From: Luscinia megarhynchos | Lineage: Eukaryota; Chordata; Aves; Passeriformes; Turdidae | DNA: 64,000 nt | Direction: 5' to 3' | Assembly (NCBI GenBank): GCA_034336665.1 | Contig: CM067570.1 | Coordinates: 22,401,002-22,465,001, forward strand | Part shown: positions 1-15,100 of the stretch, piece after piece | How the letters are laid out: every line of letters begins with the position of its first letter | How positions within the stretch are numbered: the first letter of the stretch is position 1 | The notes under the pieces: model-generated | What the model was told of the DNA's origin: nothing | The model's input: only the letters and a program-made list of their open reading frames with translations | The model's database searches: none | Translations under genes and position numbers: made by a program

Positions 1-117
1 CCCAAAATGTTTTTGGAACGGGACGACCCTTGATAACAGCTGGGATTTTAATTGTTGTGCCAGCACGACAAGAGAGCAAATCCTGTGCTCCAATATCGAG
101 GAAGATTTCTGGTTCCT
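1..117 (-). CDS. TTN: A-band Ig domain a29, N-terminal part (cut by window edge)
   Basis: 39 codons visible: EPEIFLDIGAQDLLSCRAGT, IKIPAVIKGRPVPKTFW, up to the core Trp. The rest of the domain and the gene continue beyond position 1. Confidence 0.93.
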
Positions 118-3100
118 CTGCAAAATATTTAAATATATATATTTTAAGACCTACTGAAAGTAAAATTCCATCATCACTGAGCTGAAATCCTCCAGAAAAA
201 TGTGGAATGCATGTGAGAAAGATTGGGTGTGCAAAAAGGAAACTGGGAAGTATAGAGAAAGAAAAACCTGTCGCTATAAATTGTTCATAAAATAAACAGC
301 ATTTCATTAAGTATGTCTTTACATGCTCATCAGTTTCCTAATGCAGCATTCCCCTGGCAACGGACATCACGACACTCTCAAAAATGTGCATCAGTCTTTT
401 GCTACATTCTTCTCTAATTGTTTATCCTGTTTTGATTTTGGCTTGCTTGGCATCCTTTTTGAACATTCATAGCAGTAAGTGGCATTTAGATACAAACACC
501 TAAATCAGTTCTCAGGACTCTTACCTAGAATATCTTGGACAGGTATCTCTGATGTTGCAGGACTTGGTTCTGATTCTCCAGCAGCATTTACAGCCTTCAC
601 CCTAAATCGGTATTTTCTAAGCTCTTTCAAGTTGGGAACAACACATTCGCAAGTGGGAAAGAGTTTGTCTCCTTCATTCACCTTTTTCCATTCAGTACTA
701 CCTTCATCTTGCATTTCAACAATATATCCTTTTATAGGACTCCCACCATCCTTTTGAGGAGGCTTCCATGCAAGTGCTACAGATGATTTGGTTTTGTCTT
801 TGACCTCTGGGCAAGATGGTGGACCAGGCACAACTGGTAAAACAAGAACAAGTAAAAATTACCTGAGATGCTAGTGCCTTCCTATATTTTTCTAGATAAT
901 TTCTAGAAGAATGCATGTATTTTAATTTTTACGTGTATCTAGAGTGCAAATCCTAGGATGTACATATTAATTAGATATACTGGCAAGGTATACTTAAGGT
1001 ACAAGGCATAAAGATCGAACTGTTTAACAGTAAAGTAAAACAATAATAAAAAATATGATTCTGAACTAAAGTTTATTTGGCGATGCCTACATTGGTGTAA
1101 TCACAGTATTAGGTACATTAGGTAAAAAATTAAAATTAAAGCTCATTATTTTTAAAATTTTAAAATCAGGAAAATTTGTGTCAATATTTCCTCTTAGGTT
1201 TAATGCAATGACTTTGATTTACGTTAGTAAATTAATACTTCATTATTAATAATTTTAATTAATAAATTAAAAATAATAGTAACACATTTTTTGTTCTGCT
1301 GTGATACAGCCCTCTAACATAGTTATACAAAAGATATACTTACATATGGGATCTGCTGCCAAAGCTGGATCTGATGGTTCACTGGGAGGGCCAATTCCAG
1401 CAAGATTTTCAGCCATAACTCTAAACTGGTATTCAACGCCTTCAGCCAAACGAAGCACATTGTGCTCTAGACCTTTTACTGATGGTTTTGTTACTGGAGC
1501 CCTGTTGACACGTGCCCAGTAGACACCTCCCACCTCTCTCTTCTCCAACCAATAGCCAGTTATTGGGCTGCCACCATTGTCCAAAGGAGGCTCCCAAGTC
1601 ACCAGCATAGATGATCTGGTGCGATCCAAAATTTTTGGCTTCCCAGGAGGTCCAGGAAGACCATAGGGATCCTTAATAACAACTTTTTCTGAGAGGCATT
1701 CATCACTTATTCCATATTTGTTTACAGCCCGGACCCTAAACTGGTATTTTTCATTTGTTGCAAGATTCCATACCTGAAAAAGAGGATTTAGATCAATACT
1801 TGGCGACTTTCTAGAATCAACTTGTTTGGAATTAAGCAGAAGTTTTCACTTTAAATTCTATTTTGCAATCTGATATACCTATGTTTATGTACTCCACGGT
1901 TCTATGTGATATCCTAAGGATATTCTTATTTTTTTGTGCATAGGACTGAACATGAATAAAAATGTCATTATGTTCTTGAAGTTGGTAAAAAATTGAATAA
2001 TTCTAGAAAATGGAAAGTACCATGTCTTCTCTCTAGCTCAGCTGAGGTTAAGTAGCAAAACTGAAGAATTTCTTTCATTTTGTCACATGAGGGATGACCC
2101 AGATATATAGATGGAAACATTCATTGAATAATTCTGGAGACTAAATGGAGCATGAGCATAGGCACTTATGCAAGTAGCAGTTTGCATTAAATACATAATA
2201 TTGTTATTTTTATGCATACTAAAGTACGTAATAAAGATATTTTATAACTTTACCCCAAATCTTCTCTCAACAACGCCTTTGGAGACTTCTTCCCACTCAG
2301 ATTTCTTCTTACTAGCATCACGTTTTTCAACAATGTAATGGGTAATTTCACTACCACCATTATCAAGAGGTGCATCCCATGTCAAATAGCATGATTCTGC
2401 TTTAATATCAGAAACAGCAAGATTTCTTGGTGGAGAAGGACGATCTGTATGAAAGCGACAGAGCATGGAACTATATTAAAAAAAGGCAAAGGCATTTTAT
2501 TAGCTGTCATTTTATTAAAATGTTGCATCCTTACCATACACTTCAACATGCACATTGCGAAATGCAGTGCCAAGACGATTGGAAGCTCTCACAGTGTAGG
2601 TGCCCTTATCATCCCTCACTGCTGCAGGCAGGATAAGTTCAGTTTTTGCCTCAGTTCTAGATACTTCTTCCTTTGTTATCTTAAGTGCATCGGATGTTTG
2701 GTCGATTAAAACTTCATTCTTGTCCCATTCAATCTTTGGCATTGGCAGGCCTGTTACATCAGCAGGAATGTTAACTGGTTCTCCTGCCTTGACTTTGATA
2801 GTATCTCCTCTCACAGCCAAACGCAGTGTAACAGTTGGAGGCACTGAAAGGAAGGAAAGTGACAGAGTGAAGATGGAGATGAAACAGAGAAAGCGCCTTC
2901 AAGTGTTTTAAAGATATTTATATGGAATTTTTTTAAAGCTGATATACCTTCATCATCTTGTATAACCACATTGAGGGGCAGTGATGGCTCGCTTTCCCCA
3001 ATCTCATTGACAGCTTTCACACGGAATTCATACATATGAAGTTCATCGAGTTTGTCAACGAGAAGAGACGTTTTTGGACAGAGCCTTGCATTAACTCTTT

Positions 3101-6100
3101 CATAGTCTTTTGAATCATGTCTCCTCTTCTCAACAATGTATCCTAAGATGGGACTACCACCATCACTGCGTGGAGGCTTCCAATCAAGTGTAATGGATGA
3201 CTTTGTCCTCTCTGTGTACATGAACCTCTCAGGTGCTGTTGGAGGACCTAGTAACACAGATAAATGGTGATAATAAAATTACAATAAGAAAAAACATCAG
3301 AGAATTTTAAATCATAAGAATGCAGTAGCTCTGGCCTTTTAAAACCATGGTTTTAAAGAATCTGAGTATGATTATGGCTTTCATAAAATTTCTCATATAT
3401 ATGGAGAAAAAAGGTAATAAATAGTGTCTCAGTAGGCATCAGTATTTTGCTATGTAAAGAACCACACTAGCTTCAGAGAACTGATTCTGAAATCTGACTG
3501 AAGTGCACACTTTCTGTATAGAAGAAAAGACATAAATATTGCCTAATAAATCACACATTTATTTTTCTTCTTTTTAAAAACCCCGTAAAATGAGTCATCT
3601 TACCTAATGGATCAACTGCAAGAATGGGTCCTATTTCAACAGGTGGACCAGTACCAAATTTGTTCTTGGCACTGACACGGAATTTATATTCCTGCCCTTC
3701 AATTAGACCCGTAATATCACATTTAGATCTATCTGTGTCTACAGCTAGTCTCCATGTGTGCATTTTGGCATCCTTCCTTTCAACAATGAAGCCTATGATG
3801 TCACTGCCACCATCATCTTCAGGATCCGACCAGTTAAGCAAACACATCTTTCTGTTTGTGACCACTGGCTTTAGGTCAAGGACTGGTCCGGGAACATCTG
3901 AAAAACAAAATCAAACAAATAAGGTAAAGCCCATACTGACCAAAAGAAAAGCTTATTTAATTTGAGAAAATATTTTTCTTACCAAATACTTCTACTCTGG
4001 TTCCTGCAGATTTTGAACCACTGCTATTGGTAGCAGTAATTACATATCTTCCATGGTCTTTTCTCAATGCATTCTTAATGGTTAACTCCGATTTTGTGCC
4101 AACATTTTCAATAACAACTCGATCTTTGTCTAATTCGCCCTCCTCTACAGCCCATACAATGGTGGGAGCAGGACGCCCTGTCACAGTAGCAGGAATTTTA
4201 ATAGTCTGCCCAGCCATGACCTGAATGCCTGCCTTCACAGAAACATCCAGCTCAACAGTGGGAGGCTCTGCGGAAGAAACACAAACAGTTCATTAGTTGA
4301 AGGGCGGGATTCAAACTCACCTTTTAAGCAGCTGGACATTTCTTAAAAATAACACAATTGCAATACCTTTAGGCTCTGCAACGGTTGCGGGTTCGGTTTC
4401 CCCAGGCGGGCCTTCGCCGGCCGCGTTGAGGGCAGTAACCCGGAGCTTGTAGTCTGCACCTTCCCTGACCTCTCCCACGGTAAACTGCAGGACCTTAATG
4501 GGCTTTGCTGTGCAGCGTGACCACTCGTTCACTCCCATCAGCTGTTTGTACACATGGTAACCAGTGATATCTCCGCCACCGTTATACACAGGAGGCTGCC
4601 ATTCTAGCTCGATGGAAGTTGCACTCGTGTCAGCAATCCTGGGAATCGGTGGACCAGGTGGCACTATAAATAAATAAGAAAACAATTAAGTGCAAATCAA
4701 AGTTAAAGACTATGAATCCTATATTGTCAACTGTCTGCTAAGCCACTTACTTATTGGGTCCTGTGCAGTTTTTGGATCTGATGGTGGACTAAATTTACCA
4801 GGGCCAGCTGCATTTTCAGCACACACTCTGAAGATGTAAGTTAAACCTTCCAACAGTCCTTCAACTTTTACTTCCAGAGAATTCACAAGGTTCCTGTTGA
4901 CCCGAGCCCAATGAGTACTATTGATTTCACGTTTTTCAATCCAGTATCCTATGATAGGGCTGCCATTATCTTTTGGTTCATTCCACCTAACCAGCATACT
5001 GTTGCTGGTTACATCTTCCACATCAGGCTTATTAGGTGCATCTGGTGGAGCTGAAAAACAAAAAGGTGGTTTTGTCATCACTGATGTCTCTTCAGAGTTT
5101 GCTCAAAGCTAAGAGAGAACTAAGATATAAGAAATTACTAATTTTAATTCATAGTTTTTCTGCTCTCTTAGAACTTTTGATTCCTAATAGTGACCAGTAA
5201 GCAAATTTGCAACAGTTCTCTCTTCTGGAACGAATACTAGCCTATAAAGCACAGAGAATGTCACTATTCAGATGTTAAGTGTTTTAAGGGTAAAATTTTA
5301 TGACAGTGATCAATGTTCCTATGTGTTTACTATTGAAGTCAGAATATTTTTGATAGTTACCTGTATTTAAAAAGTCTAAAAAGTGCAATAATTATCACAT
5401 AGCTCAAGTTTCTTCTGAGAAACATCCACAGAGATAAAGCTGAGTATTCTAACAGTTTCACACTTTGTTTTCTAAAACGGTTGTTTTTCAAAATTAAAAC
5501 TTACAGAAAGGATCTTTAGCTGTCATTGGTTTTGAAACACATGGCGGTCCTGCTCCAACTCTATTTTCAGCAAATACACGGAATAGATATTCTTTTCCTT
5601 CAATCAGTTTTGTTACATGGAATTTGCAATGCCTGAGTGTTGCACTGACAGTGACCCAGCCCATTTCAGCTTTTGTATTGTCTTTCTTTTCCAGTACGTA
5701 GTTTAGGATTTCACTCCCACCATCATCAAGGGGAGGCTCCCACTTGCAAATGACAGAATTTTTCCTCAAATCTTCAAATACGAAGTTGACAGGTGGCCCA
5801 GGTGTATCTGTTAGTAAAGCAAGAAATATGATGAGTACTCAACTTCTGCACATTTTTACCTATTACTCTGAACAACTAGGTGTTTTGAGGACATTCTTTA
5901 CATACCCAACACATTGACTTCACATGAGGCTTTTGCAACTCCGTGATCATTTTCTACTTTAATTGTAAATGTGCCATGGTCAGCTCTAATGGAGTCACGA
6001 ACTGATAGTATGGACTCTCCTTCCTTGTGGTTGTCAACACTCATACGTTCTGGCAGTGAAAGCTGGAAAGGTGTCTCTTCTTCAGCTTCACCCTTCTTCT

Positions 6101-9100
6101 TTTTAGGTGCTGTTACTCTCTTTTTGATATCCTCTGGTCTGACAACTTCATCATTCCTCAGCCAAGTGATAGATGGATAGGGTGACCCTGAAATATGTGC
6201 CTCAAGTATGATCTCATCACCTCTCTTCACCTCAAGGCCAGACTGTAGGTTTGCAGCAAGGAAGACTTTTGGAGCCTCTGTAATAACAAAGAATGAGAAA
6301 TGGAGTGTAGAATCTTCCAGTATGTCTGGGGATGTATGGGAATTAATGCAAATGATCTAATATGAGCGATTCGTACCAATAGGATCCACAGCCTTCACAA
6401 AAGGAGTAATCCGAGAAGGCTCACTGATGCCAGCAGCATTCTCAGCACGAACACGGAACTGATACTCCTTTCCTTCCTCAAGGCCTTTCACTGTGTAAGT
6501 TAGTAAGGGTACCAGATAGTCATTGCATCTCTCCCACCTCTCCTTGCCCTTAGCAAGCTTTTCTATTATATAGCCCATAATCTTGCTTCCACCGTCAAAC
6601 AGGGGTGGCTTCCATGTAAGAGTTACTGATTTTGATGTTGGATTATGGACTTCAAGGTCGACAGGTGGATCTGGAGGCTCTGTGAAAGAGTAGATCAGAG
6701 GAGGAATCATATGAGAAAAGAGAGTATGAAGATTTTATTTAAAACTCAATTTTTTAGATTATTTAATAGAAAGACAAACTTACGTTTTGGGTCTTCTGCA
6801 ATGATTGGGTTTCTTAGTTCAAGATAATCACCGCCTCCAATCTTATTGACAGCTTTGACACGGAAGTAATATTCACAGTTCGGGATAAGATCTTTGACTT
6901 GCCATGAAAGCTTGTTTTCACCAGACATGACTGGGATGTATGTTTTACGCCCTGCTTCTCTGCGTTCCAGAACATAATGCAAAATAGGAGTGCCACCATC
7001 AAAGTCTGGAGGTTCCCAGGATACTTTGCAAGAATTCTTAGTTACTTCGCTTGCCTTAATATCCTTACACTGTCCAGGTGGACCTGTTTACAGTAAAAAT
7101 GAAAAAATTAGTTAACTAAATAGACGTGAAATCGTATTCTCATAAATATGAAATTATATTTAATTTCTTTGCTTTGCAGAAAGTAAATACCACAAATGTG
7201 GACTACACAGCATCTACATGAAATTATGTTCCCAAAGGTGAAAAATAGTCAGAATTCTTAAAATATTTTTCTATTTATATGCCAGCTATTCAAAATAATT
7301 GGGTTTGAGCAGTCACTGAATAGTTAGAGCAACTTGAGGTAAAGTGTTTTTTCATGGGACTTCATAACATCAATGCCTGCACAGCAATATATATGTGTCT
7401 GAGCTGAAGTGATTTGCCTGCCTGGCAGAAAAAGGATCTTTCTAGTCCTTTCTTCTGTCAGCTGCAGGGCCCAAGTGAAGATATTTCTCAGAATGGAAGA
7501 ACGTAGTTACCTATGACTTTGACATTGACTGAACCAGTTGTTGATGCCAGCTTGTTCTCCAGTGTGATAGTATAAACACCAGCATCAGCATGAACACTGT
7601 CTATCACTTCCAGCAATGCAGAGGTGTAATCACTCTTCATTGTTGTTCTGTCACCAGCTTTCAACTCTTTGCCATCTTTGTGCCATGTTATGGTTGGGGA
7701 TGGAACAGCTCTGAAGGGTATAGGGATACTTAGTTTCTGTCCTTTAACAACAACGATGTCACGAGTTTGCAGATCAATGGTTGGATTACCTGTAAAAGTA
7801 AGTATAATGTATCAGAAAGCTGCCAAACCCCATTCTGTTTTTTAGGTATGCAGATATGAAAAAAAAAACCAAAACAAAAAAGAAACAGGAATCTGTTCTT
7901 ACAGTCTGGGTCCTTGGCAACAACTTTTTCTGAGATGTCTGATGGCTCACTAGCTCCAACAGCATTGACAGCTCTGACTCTCAGCACATATTCTTTGTCT
8001 GGAACAACACCCTCGTCCACTTTACATTTTAGATCTTTAATCGGACGAGAATTGATTCGCATCCATTTTTCTGTTCCTGCTTCACACATCTCAACATTGT
8101 ATCCAATAATAGGACTTCCACCATTCTTCGCAGGAGGTTTCCATGCAATGCAAATGTGCTTTCGGCCTGCATCTGTGACATGCAAATCCTGAGGAGGTGA
8201 AGGAGGGCCTGCAGAAACGGAAAGTATTGTGTGATTTTCCTCCCAGAACAGTACACTGCTTCTAAAATTCATACACTGTATTACTCTACTCACTTGTTGG
8301 ATCTTCAATATGGACGAGGTCTGTTGGTTCACTGGGATGACCACATCCAGCTTCATTTTCTGCACGAACCTGGAACTGTACATCTGTACCTTCAATGACA
8401 TCTGTCACTCTGTAATTGCAATCTGGACCAGCTGTCTTCCCAGCTTTTACCCAGCGAGTAGCAAGCTTTTCTTTCTTTTCAATAACATATCTGAAGAGAT
8501 AGGGGAAAATACTATGAGGCACTCGAAATAGGAATACTTCGGCTTTCTTGTTCAAGAAAATAGATGAAAAGAGATTAGAATAGTCTAGACAGTGGGACAG
8601 TAAAGAGAATCATAGATAATAGGTTCAGTGAACTTTTCTTCACACATTAGCCACTCAGTCCCTCGTAGGTCTCAATGCCTAATAGAGCTGACACGACTGA
8701 CAGACTCAGGTCTGAAAGTCAATTTCTTGAACTTTGTTCTGTGTTTTAGAACTGAACTGAACTGTGTTCTCAGGTTGTAGAGATCTGCAGAGGCAAAATA
8801 ACCTCCAACCTATATTTGTATCTTTGCTAGTTTGGATCTCATGGTCAGTCCATTGAGAATATTTGTAGATACTATTATTTGGCTGTCAAAATTCTGCTTA
8901 GGACAGGCTATGGCAAAATAATGAAAACTGAGTGACTTCTGTTTCTTCAGGCAGATCTCTGTAGGTGTCTGTTGGTTTGGGAAAGAGTAAAACAGTTGTT
9001 TGAAAAGTGTTATAAAGAAGAAGATGGACAGAAAAGAGGTAAGTTTTCATTTTAGCTGAGTGTACACAGTTTGAATGACAAACTAAGACAGAAGGAAAAT

Positions 9101-12100
9101 ACAACCATATTACTTGCTAGATGATTTTAAGTGGTAGTCACCATTCTATTCTGCAGGAACTGGAGACTATGGTCTCATTATTTTAAATTTTCTTATGCAG
9201 TTCCTTATTATGATATGCTGTTTTGAGGATGCTGACACACATTCACTGTTCATGCATGTTAGGTATTTTATTTGCATAATTTCTACATTTTAAAATCAAG
9301 CCCTTCATTGCTTTGATCACATGGATTCTCTTACATCCATCCACACATTTTTTCATATAAAATGTGCCAATTTAAAATTTAATTATTTTGAGAGAAACAT
9401 CTTCATTTGTTAAGGAGCTTACACAAACTTAAAATGACCTTACCTTTGAATTGGTCTGCCACCATCATTCTTAGGTGGTTCCCATTTCAAATCAACATGG
9501 CCTTTTTTCACTTCAACTATTGTAAGGGCATATGGAGGTCCAGGGGTTGCTAAGGTTAAAAAAAAAAGGCACACATTAGAAGACTATGAATTCATGACAC
9601 GTGAGCTACTGATCACTCAATAAGCGAATCAAGACTTACTGAAAGTATCTTTAGCAAGCACTGAGTCTTCAATTTCACAGTAGTCACTCTGTCCAATGGC
9701 ATTTTCAGCAGCCACACGGAACACATACAGAGAGCCCTCAGTCAGTGGGCTCACTGTGTACTTGGTATCTTTCACTGTGGTGTCAACTGTCTGCCAGCCT
9801 TTCCGCCTCACATCTCTTTTTTCAACAATGTAGTTGGTAATCGGAGAACCCCCATCTTTTTCTGGTACTGTCCATTTAAGATCTGCTGTATTTTTAGTAA
9901 TATTAATAACCTCAAGCCATCTGGGAGGTGAAGGAGGATCTGCAAAATAGGGAGAAAAAAAAAGATAAACCTAGGTGTTGCAATTCCCAGGAAAAAACCT
10001 GGAAGACAGGGAATACACCAAAACTATTAAAACTTTGTATTTCCTGAACTGAAGCAGGGCAGATTTTAGTATTTTGTAAGCCTTCCAAGAGTTCATTTAG
10101 TACCTACAGAGACAGGCAGACATGGGGCTTTTTAAAAGTCAGAGACAGTGTATTTGCAGCAGCAGCACATTGTGAAGAGTACTCACAGAGCCTCTCCTTG
10201 CACAGCACAGGGTCACTGGGCTCACTGGGCTCACTCTCGCCGGCCTTGTTCACAGCTCTTACACGGAATGAATATTCCTGTTTCTCCATTAGATCTTTGA
10301 GGAAGTGCTCAGTTGTGGGAACTCCTTCAGCCACTCTCACCCATTCGTCTGTTCCAGTCTTTAACAGCTCAATGACGTAAGATTCAATTTTTGCCCCTCC
10401 ATCGTGTTCTGGCTTTGTCCAGTTCAGTGTAAGGAATGTCTTGCCAATATCTCTCACAGTTGGCTTTCCAGGAGGCCATGGTGGATCTAGACAAGAATCC
10501 AATATTAATTATGTCATTGAAAACAGTTTCTTGTTGCTGTTGCTGCTAAATTGAACCATTAAAAAATGTGTTTATTGTACCGATTGGATCTTTCACTAAG
10601 ATGGGCTCTGTTTCCCTGCTTGGTTTTCCAGGTCCTGCGAGATTCTCTGCCAAGACACGGAACTTATACTTCTTCTTATTTGTAAGACCTTTAACTCTGG
10701 AAATAAAAAATTAAGTTTGATTAAACCACACCTAGGCATTAATTATTCTCTCCACTCTTCATACTACAGATTACTCAGAAAATCTGAAAATACCCAAATT
10801 ACTGCTAATGATGTCAACACATGGTCAACACTAAAATGGTGCACCATGACAGAAATTAATGCTTTGAGAAATACCTTGTATTTTTGCATGTTCCATGGTT
10901 TTTAGTTAATATGAGTATCAGCAGAAAAAACCCTAAGGATTTTTTGATACTTGAGATGACCATGTCTGCCATTTTAGAATATCTTATGAATAAGCATAGA
11001 AATTGTTAGGCATAATGTTTAAAGAAAAAAAAAGATGAATAATTCTTCTGTAAAGATACCCCTCACTAAAACTAATTTAAAAAGGAAGTCACCAGGGCTA
11101 GTTGAACCAAAATTTATGGAAACTACGAAAAAGTAGGAACAATGTAAAATTTATTTTAAAAACTGCTGCTCCATTTTTAAGTCTCTGTGACCTATTTCAC
11201 TCCAAACTGACTATAGTCTTACTTGAATGTTGTATCTTTCACTGGCATTTTGTTGCATTTTATCCATTTATCCTGCTCAGGATCATATCTTTCAACCCAG
11301 TAGCCAGTTATGGGGCTGCCACCATCTTCATCTGGTTCATTCCATGTTAAAGTGACTGAATCTTTAGTGACCTCTGTAGGCTTGAGACCTGTTGGAGGGC
11401 CTGGTGGATCTGTATACATTAATTTAAATGCAAAGAAGCAAACAAAAAAAAGTCATCAGAGAGGGTTTTTTTTCCCTTCCTGTTAAAATACTGTAATAAT
11501 TTCTCATAAATTTAATTAACTAACCAAATGAATACTTGGCAATGATGGGGCTACACTGTGCTGGCTCCCCAACACCATACATGTTTTCAGCACTGACTCG
11601 AAACACATATTCTTTATGAGGAGTTAAATTGGTAGCTCTGAATTTTGTATCTTTAATAGTTGATGACAACTTGTCCCATATTTCACTGTCTGTAGCTCTT
11701 TTCTCAAGGACGTAGTTGGTAATTTTAGAGCCCCCATCATCTCGTGGAGGATTCCAGGTTAGAAGGCAGGATTCGTTTGTGATTTCTGATACATCAAATG
11801 CAGCAGGTGGACCAGGTTTATCTGTAGAGGACAAGATGTGAATGTTAATCTTCCACTTGCATACCTTGATACATTACCAATGATTTATATAAGTAACATA
11901 AAGTACATGCATACCAAGAACATTAACTTCAACTACAGCAGTAGCACGTCCACTGGAATTTACAGCTTCTATAATATAGGTTCCACTGTCACTCCTCTTG
12001 CTGTCTGTAATAGTCACTGTAGAATGATCAGGCTGGCTTTCAATGGTGATTCTGTTGTCAGGTCTCAAAATTTTGTCAGCCTTGGTCCAAGTAATCTGGG

Positions 12101-15100
12101 GCTCAGGCTTTCCAGTCACTTTAGCTGGCAGCTCAATTTTAGTTCCAGCTTTCACAGTAAGTCCAGCAAGAAGTTTCACATCTAAGAAAATTTCTGGAGC
12201 CTCTGATTTAGGAGAGAACGAAAATGTTGTTAGAGAAACTGTATTTCAGAGACTGTTAAAAATAAAGCAGCTATGACAATTTAGCAAGTGAAGCTGTTAC
12301 CTTTTGCATCAATGGCCTGAATATCATCAGTTGGCTTACTTGGCCTACTTGCTCCCATTCTGTTCAAAGCCTTAACCCGATAAGCATACCACTCTCCTTC
12401 CTTGAGCTTTGTTACTTCCATTCTGCCAAAAAAAAAAAAAAAAAAAATCAAATATTTAGAGTGGCGAGGATGGCACAATTAGTTAAGAGGGTATATCTAC
12501 CGTGTCAATTTACTTACTTGGTTTCAATAACAGGCTCCCCACATATCTCCCACTTGTCTGTGCCACGTTGGGATTTTTCTACCAGGTAACCCTTAATGCG
12601 CGCACCACCATCATATTTGGGAGGCTCCCATGTTAGGAAGATTCCTTTTGATGTTGGATTTCTCCATTTAACATTTTCTGGTGGGTCAGGCACCGCTATT
12701 AAAAATTAAAAACATATGAGGTCTTAGAAACCTAACTCTAAGGAAGATATATTATTTTTATATCTTACTTTGAAGAAAATCAGCAAAATTTCAAATATGC
12801 TTACTTGCTGGTATTGACATATTTACGGGTTCATCAATATATGCAGGTTCTCCAGGGCCACATTTATTGCATGCAGAAACTCTAAATAAATATTCTTTCC
12901 CTTGGACGAGATCAGGTACAGTGAACTCTTGGTCAACAATATGATCCATAACCTAAAGAGAAGAAAGGCTCCAATGTGTTTTTTAAACTTATTTCCAAAG
13001 AGTGATTACAAAATAAGAAACAAAATTCAGTAGCACGTGTGAAAATAATATAGCAATAGAAATTTAAATGAGAAAAAATGAACTTACTTTGCTCCATGTT
13101 TTCCGGCTTACTTCACGTTTTTCAATTATATAGCCAGTAACTGGACTTCCACCATCATCTTCTGGAGGTTCCCATGCGAGCTGCACTGTACTCTTGAGTA
13201 CTTCTAAAACATTGAGCTCTCTTGGTGCACTTGGACAAGCTAGAAGTCACAGAAATTGCATTATTTTCTAATTGGTGTTTGATAAATGATCTCTATGTAA
13301 TATATCTACCAGAAGACTTAGTATTGTTAAGTAATTTCCCTTTAAACAGCAAAATTACATATTGAAAACAATAAAATAGATTTTTTGAGGAGGGATTTCT
13401 AGTTTTTAGTCATATTTTAATACACTTTGTTGGATGTTGTGATATTACACATTATTAACCTAATTAGATTTTAGCAAGAAAATTTGGAATGTTGTTGCTA
13501 AACAGATACATGTTCACTTACCAATGACATTAACATCGATTTCTCCTGAAACAGATGACACAGGGTTTTCTAATGTTAAGTAATAAATTCCCTTGTCTGG
13601 GCGCTCACTCGGAGTAATCACAAGTTCTGCAAAGGAGGCAGTGGTCTTCATTTTCACACGATCACCCTCTTCTAAGACTTGGTCACCAAAAGACCAGGTG
13701 GCAGTTGGCACAGGGTACCCGGTGATGGGAACACGGATCTTGATCGGCTCAGGTACAATAACTTCCAGCCCATCCTTAAATGCACTTAGGTCCATTGTAG
13801 GTTCAACTGGGAAAAACGGAAAGCGGATTCAATAAATTATTTAGAGATGTTGTACATGGCTAAGGATAACTCTGTTGAGAGACTGAATCTGACTATCTCA
13901 GCCTGTAGGTCTAGCTTGCTGTATCTCAGCCTGTCTAGACCTAGCTTTGTCTTATGAGCCCCTACCTCTCCTGGCTAAATATTTTGGGGTTTTTTTCAAA
14001 AATATATGAGATGATAAGGGAGATTAGTATTACCAAGTGTGAAATTCTAATTTACCTTTTAATGTAAAACCTTTGCATTCCTTAATTATTTTTTAAGGGG
14101 TCTTCTGTGCCTTTCTTTCCTTCTGTCACCTCTCACTTTCCACAAAGGTAGGCCAGGAGACAAAAGGTCATGCCTTGCTCCTCAGGCAACCTAACAGGCC
14201 TCTATCTCATAGTACAGATAAATTATCTGCAGAATTCATAATGAAGGAGAAATGTCTAAGGTGTGCCAGTTATTGGGTGAAAAATATACTTATTATCCAC
14301 AAGAGCACTTTAATTGTGTGCCTTATCTGATTAATTGTTTTTAAGAAATAGCATGTGGCTTACCAAATGTATCATCGGCAGTTAATGGCCCAATAGCCTC
14401 TGCTGGGTCAGACACACCAGCTGCATTTTCTGCTGAGACTCTGTAGTAATAACTGGATCCTTGTTTCAATCCAGTTACCTAAAATGCACAAATAATAGTT
14501 TACTACCTCATGTTAAAGATGATCTACACATTTTACCTACTGATGAAGAGAACACTGTACCTTAAAAGTAAGAGCAGGTACTAGTTTTGGGTTACAACGA
14601 ATCCATTTGTCTGTTCCTTCCTCTTGCCTTTCAATAATATAGCCCAAGATTGGACTTCCTCCATCTTCGAGAGGGGGCTCCCATGTGAGCTGAACTGATG
14701 ACTTAGTTTGGTCTGAATGCTCAAGGTTAATGGGAGGACTTGGTCTCTCTGAAAAAAAATTGAGACAAATAGATTTGTGAAACTGATAAAGGAGTGTGGT
14801 TCTGTGGGTTACTGGTTTATATCTTACAGTATGGTATTTAAAGCCTTTCCAAAGATTTTTTAAACTGATTTTTTAAATTGAGGATTGCATCCTAAATTCA
14901 GAGAAAAAATATTTGCAGTTCTCACTAAACCAAGTGGTAGCAAGGTACTCCTGCTATGTTTGAAGGACAAAAGCAGGGAAAACCTAACAGCACACAGTAT
15001 TTGCAGCACACACATTCGACAACTGAACTTTCCTGCATACATAGCATCCAAAATGCTCCTGTCTCATACATACTTTGCATACTCACCAATTGGGTCCATG

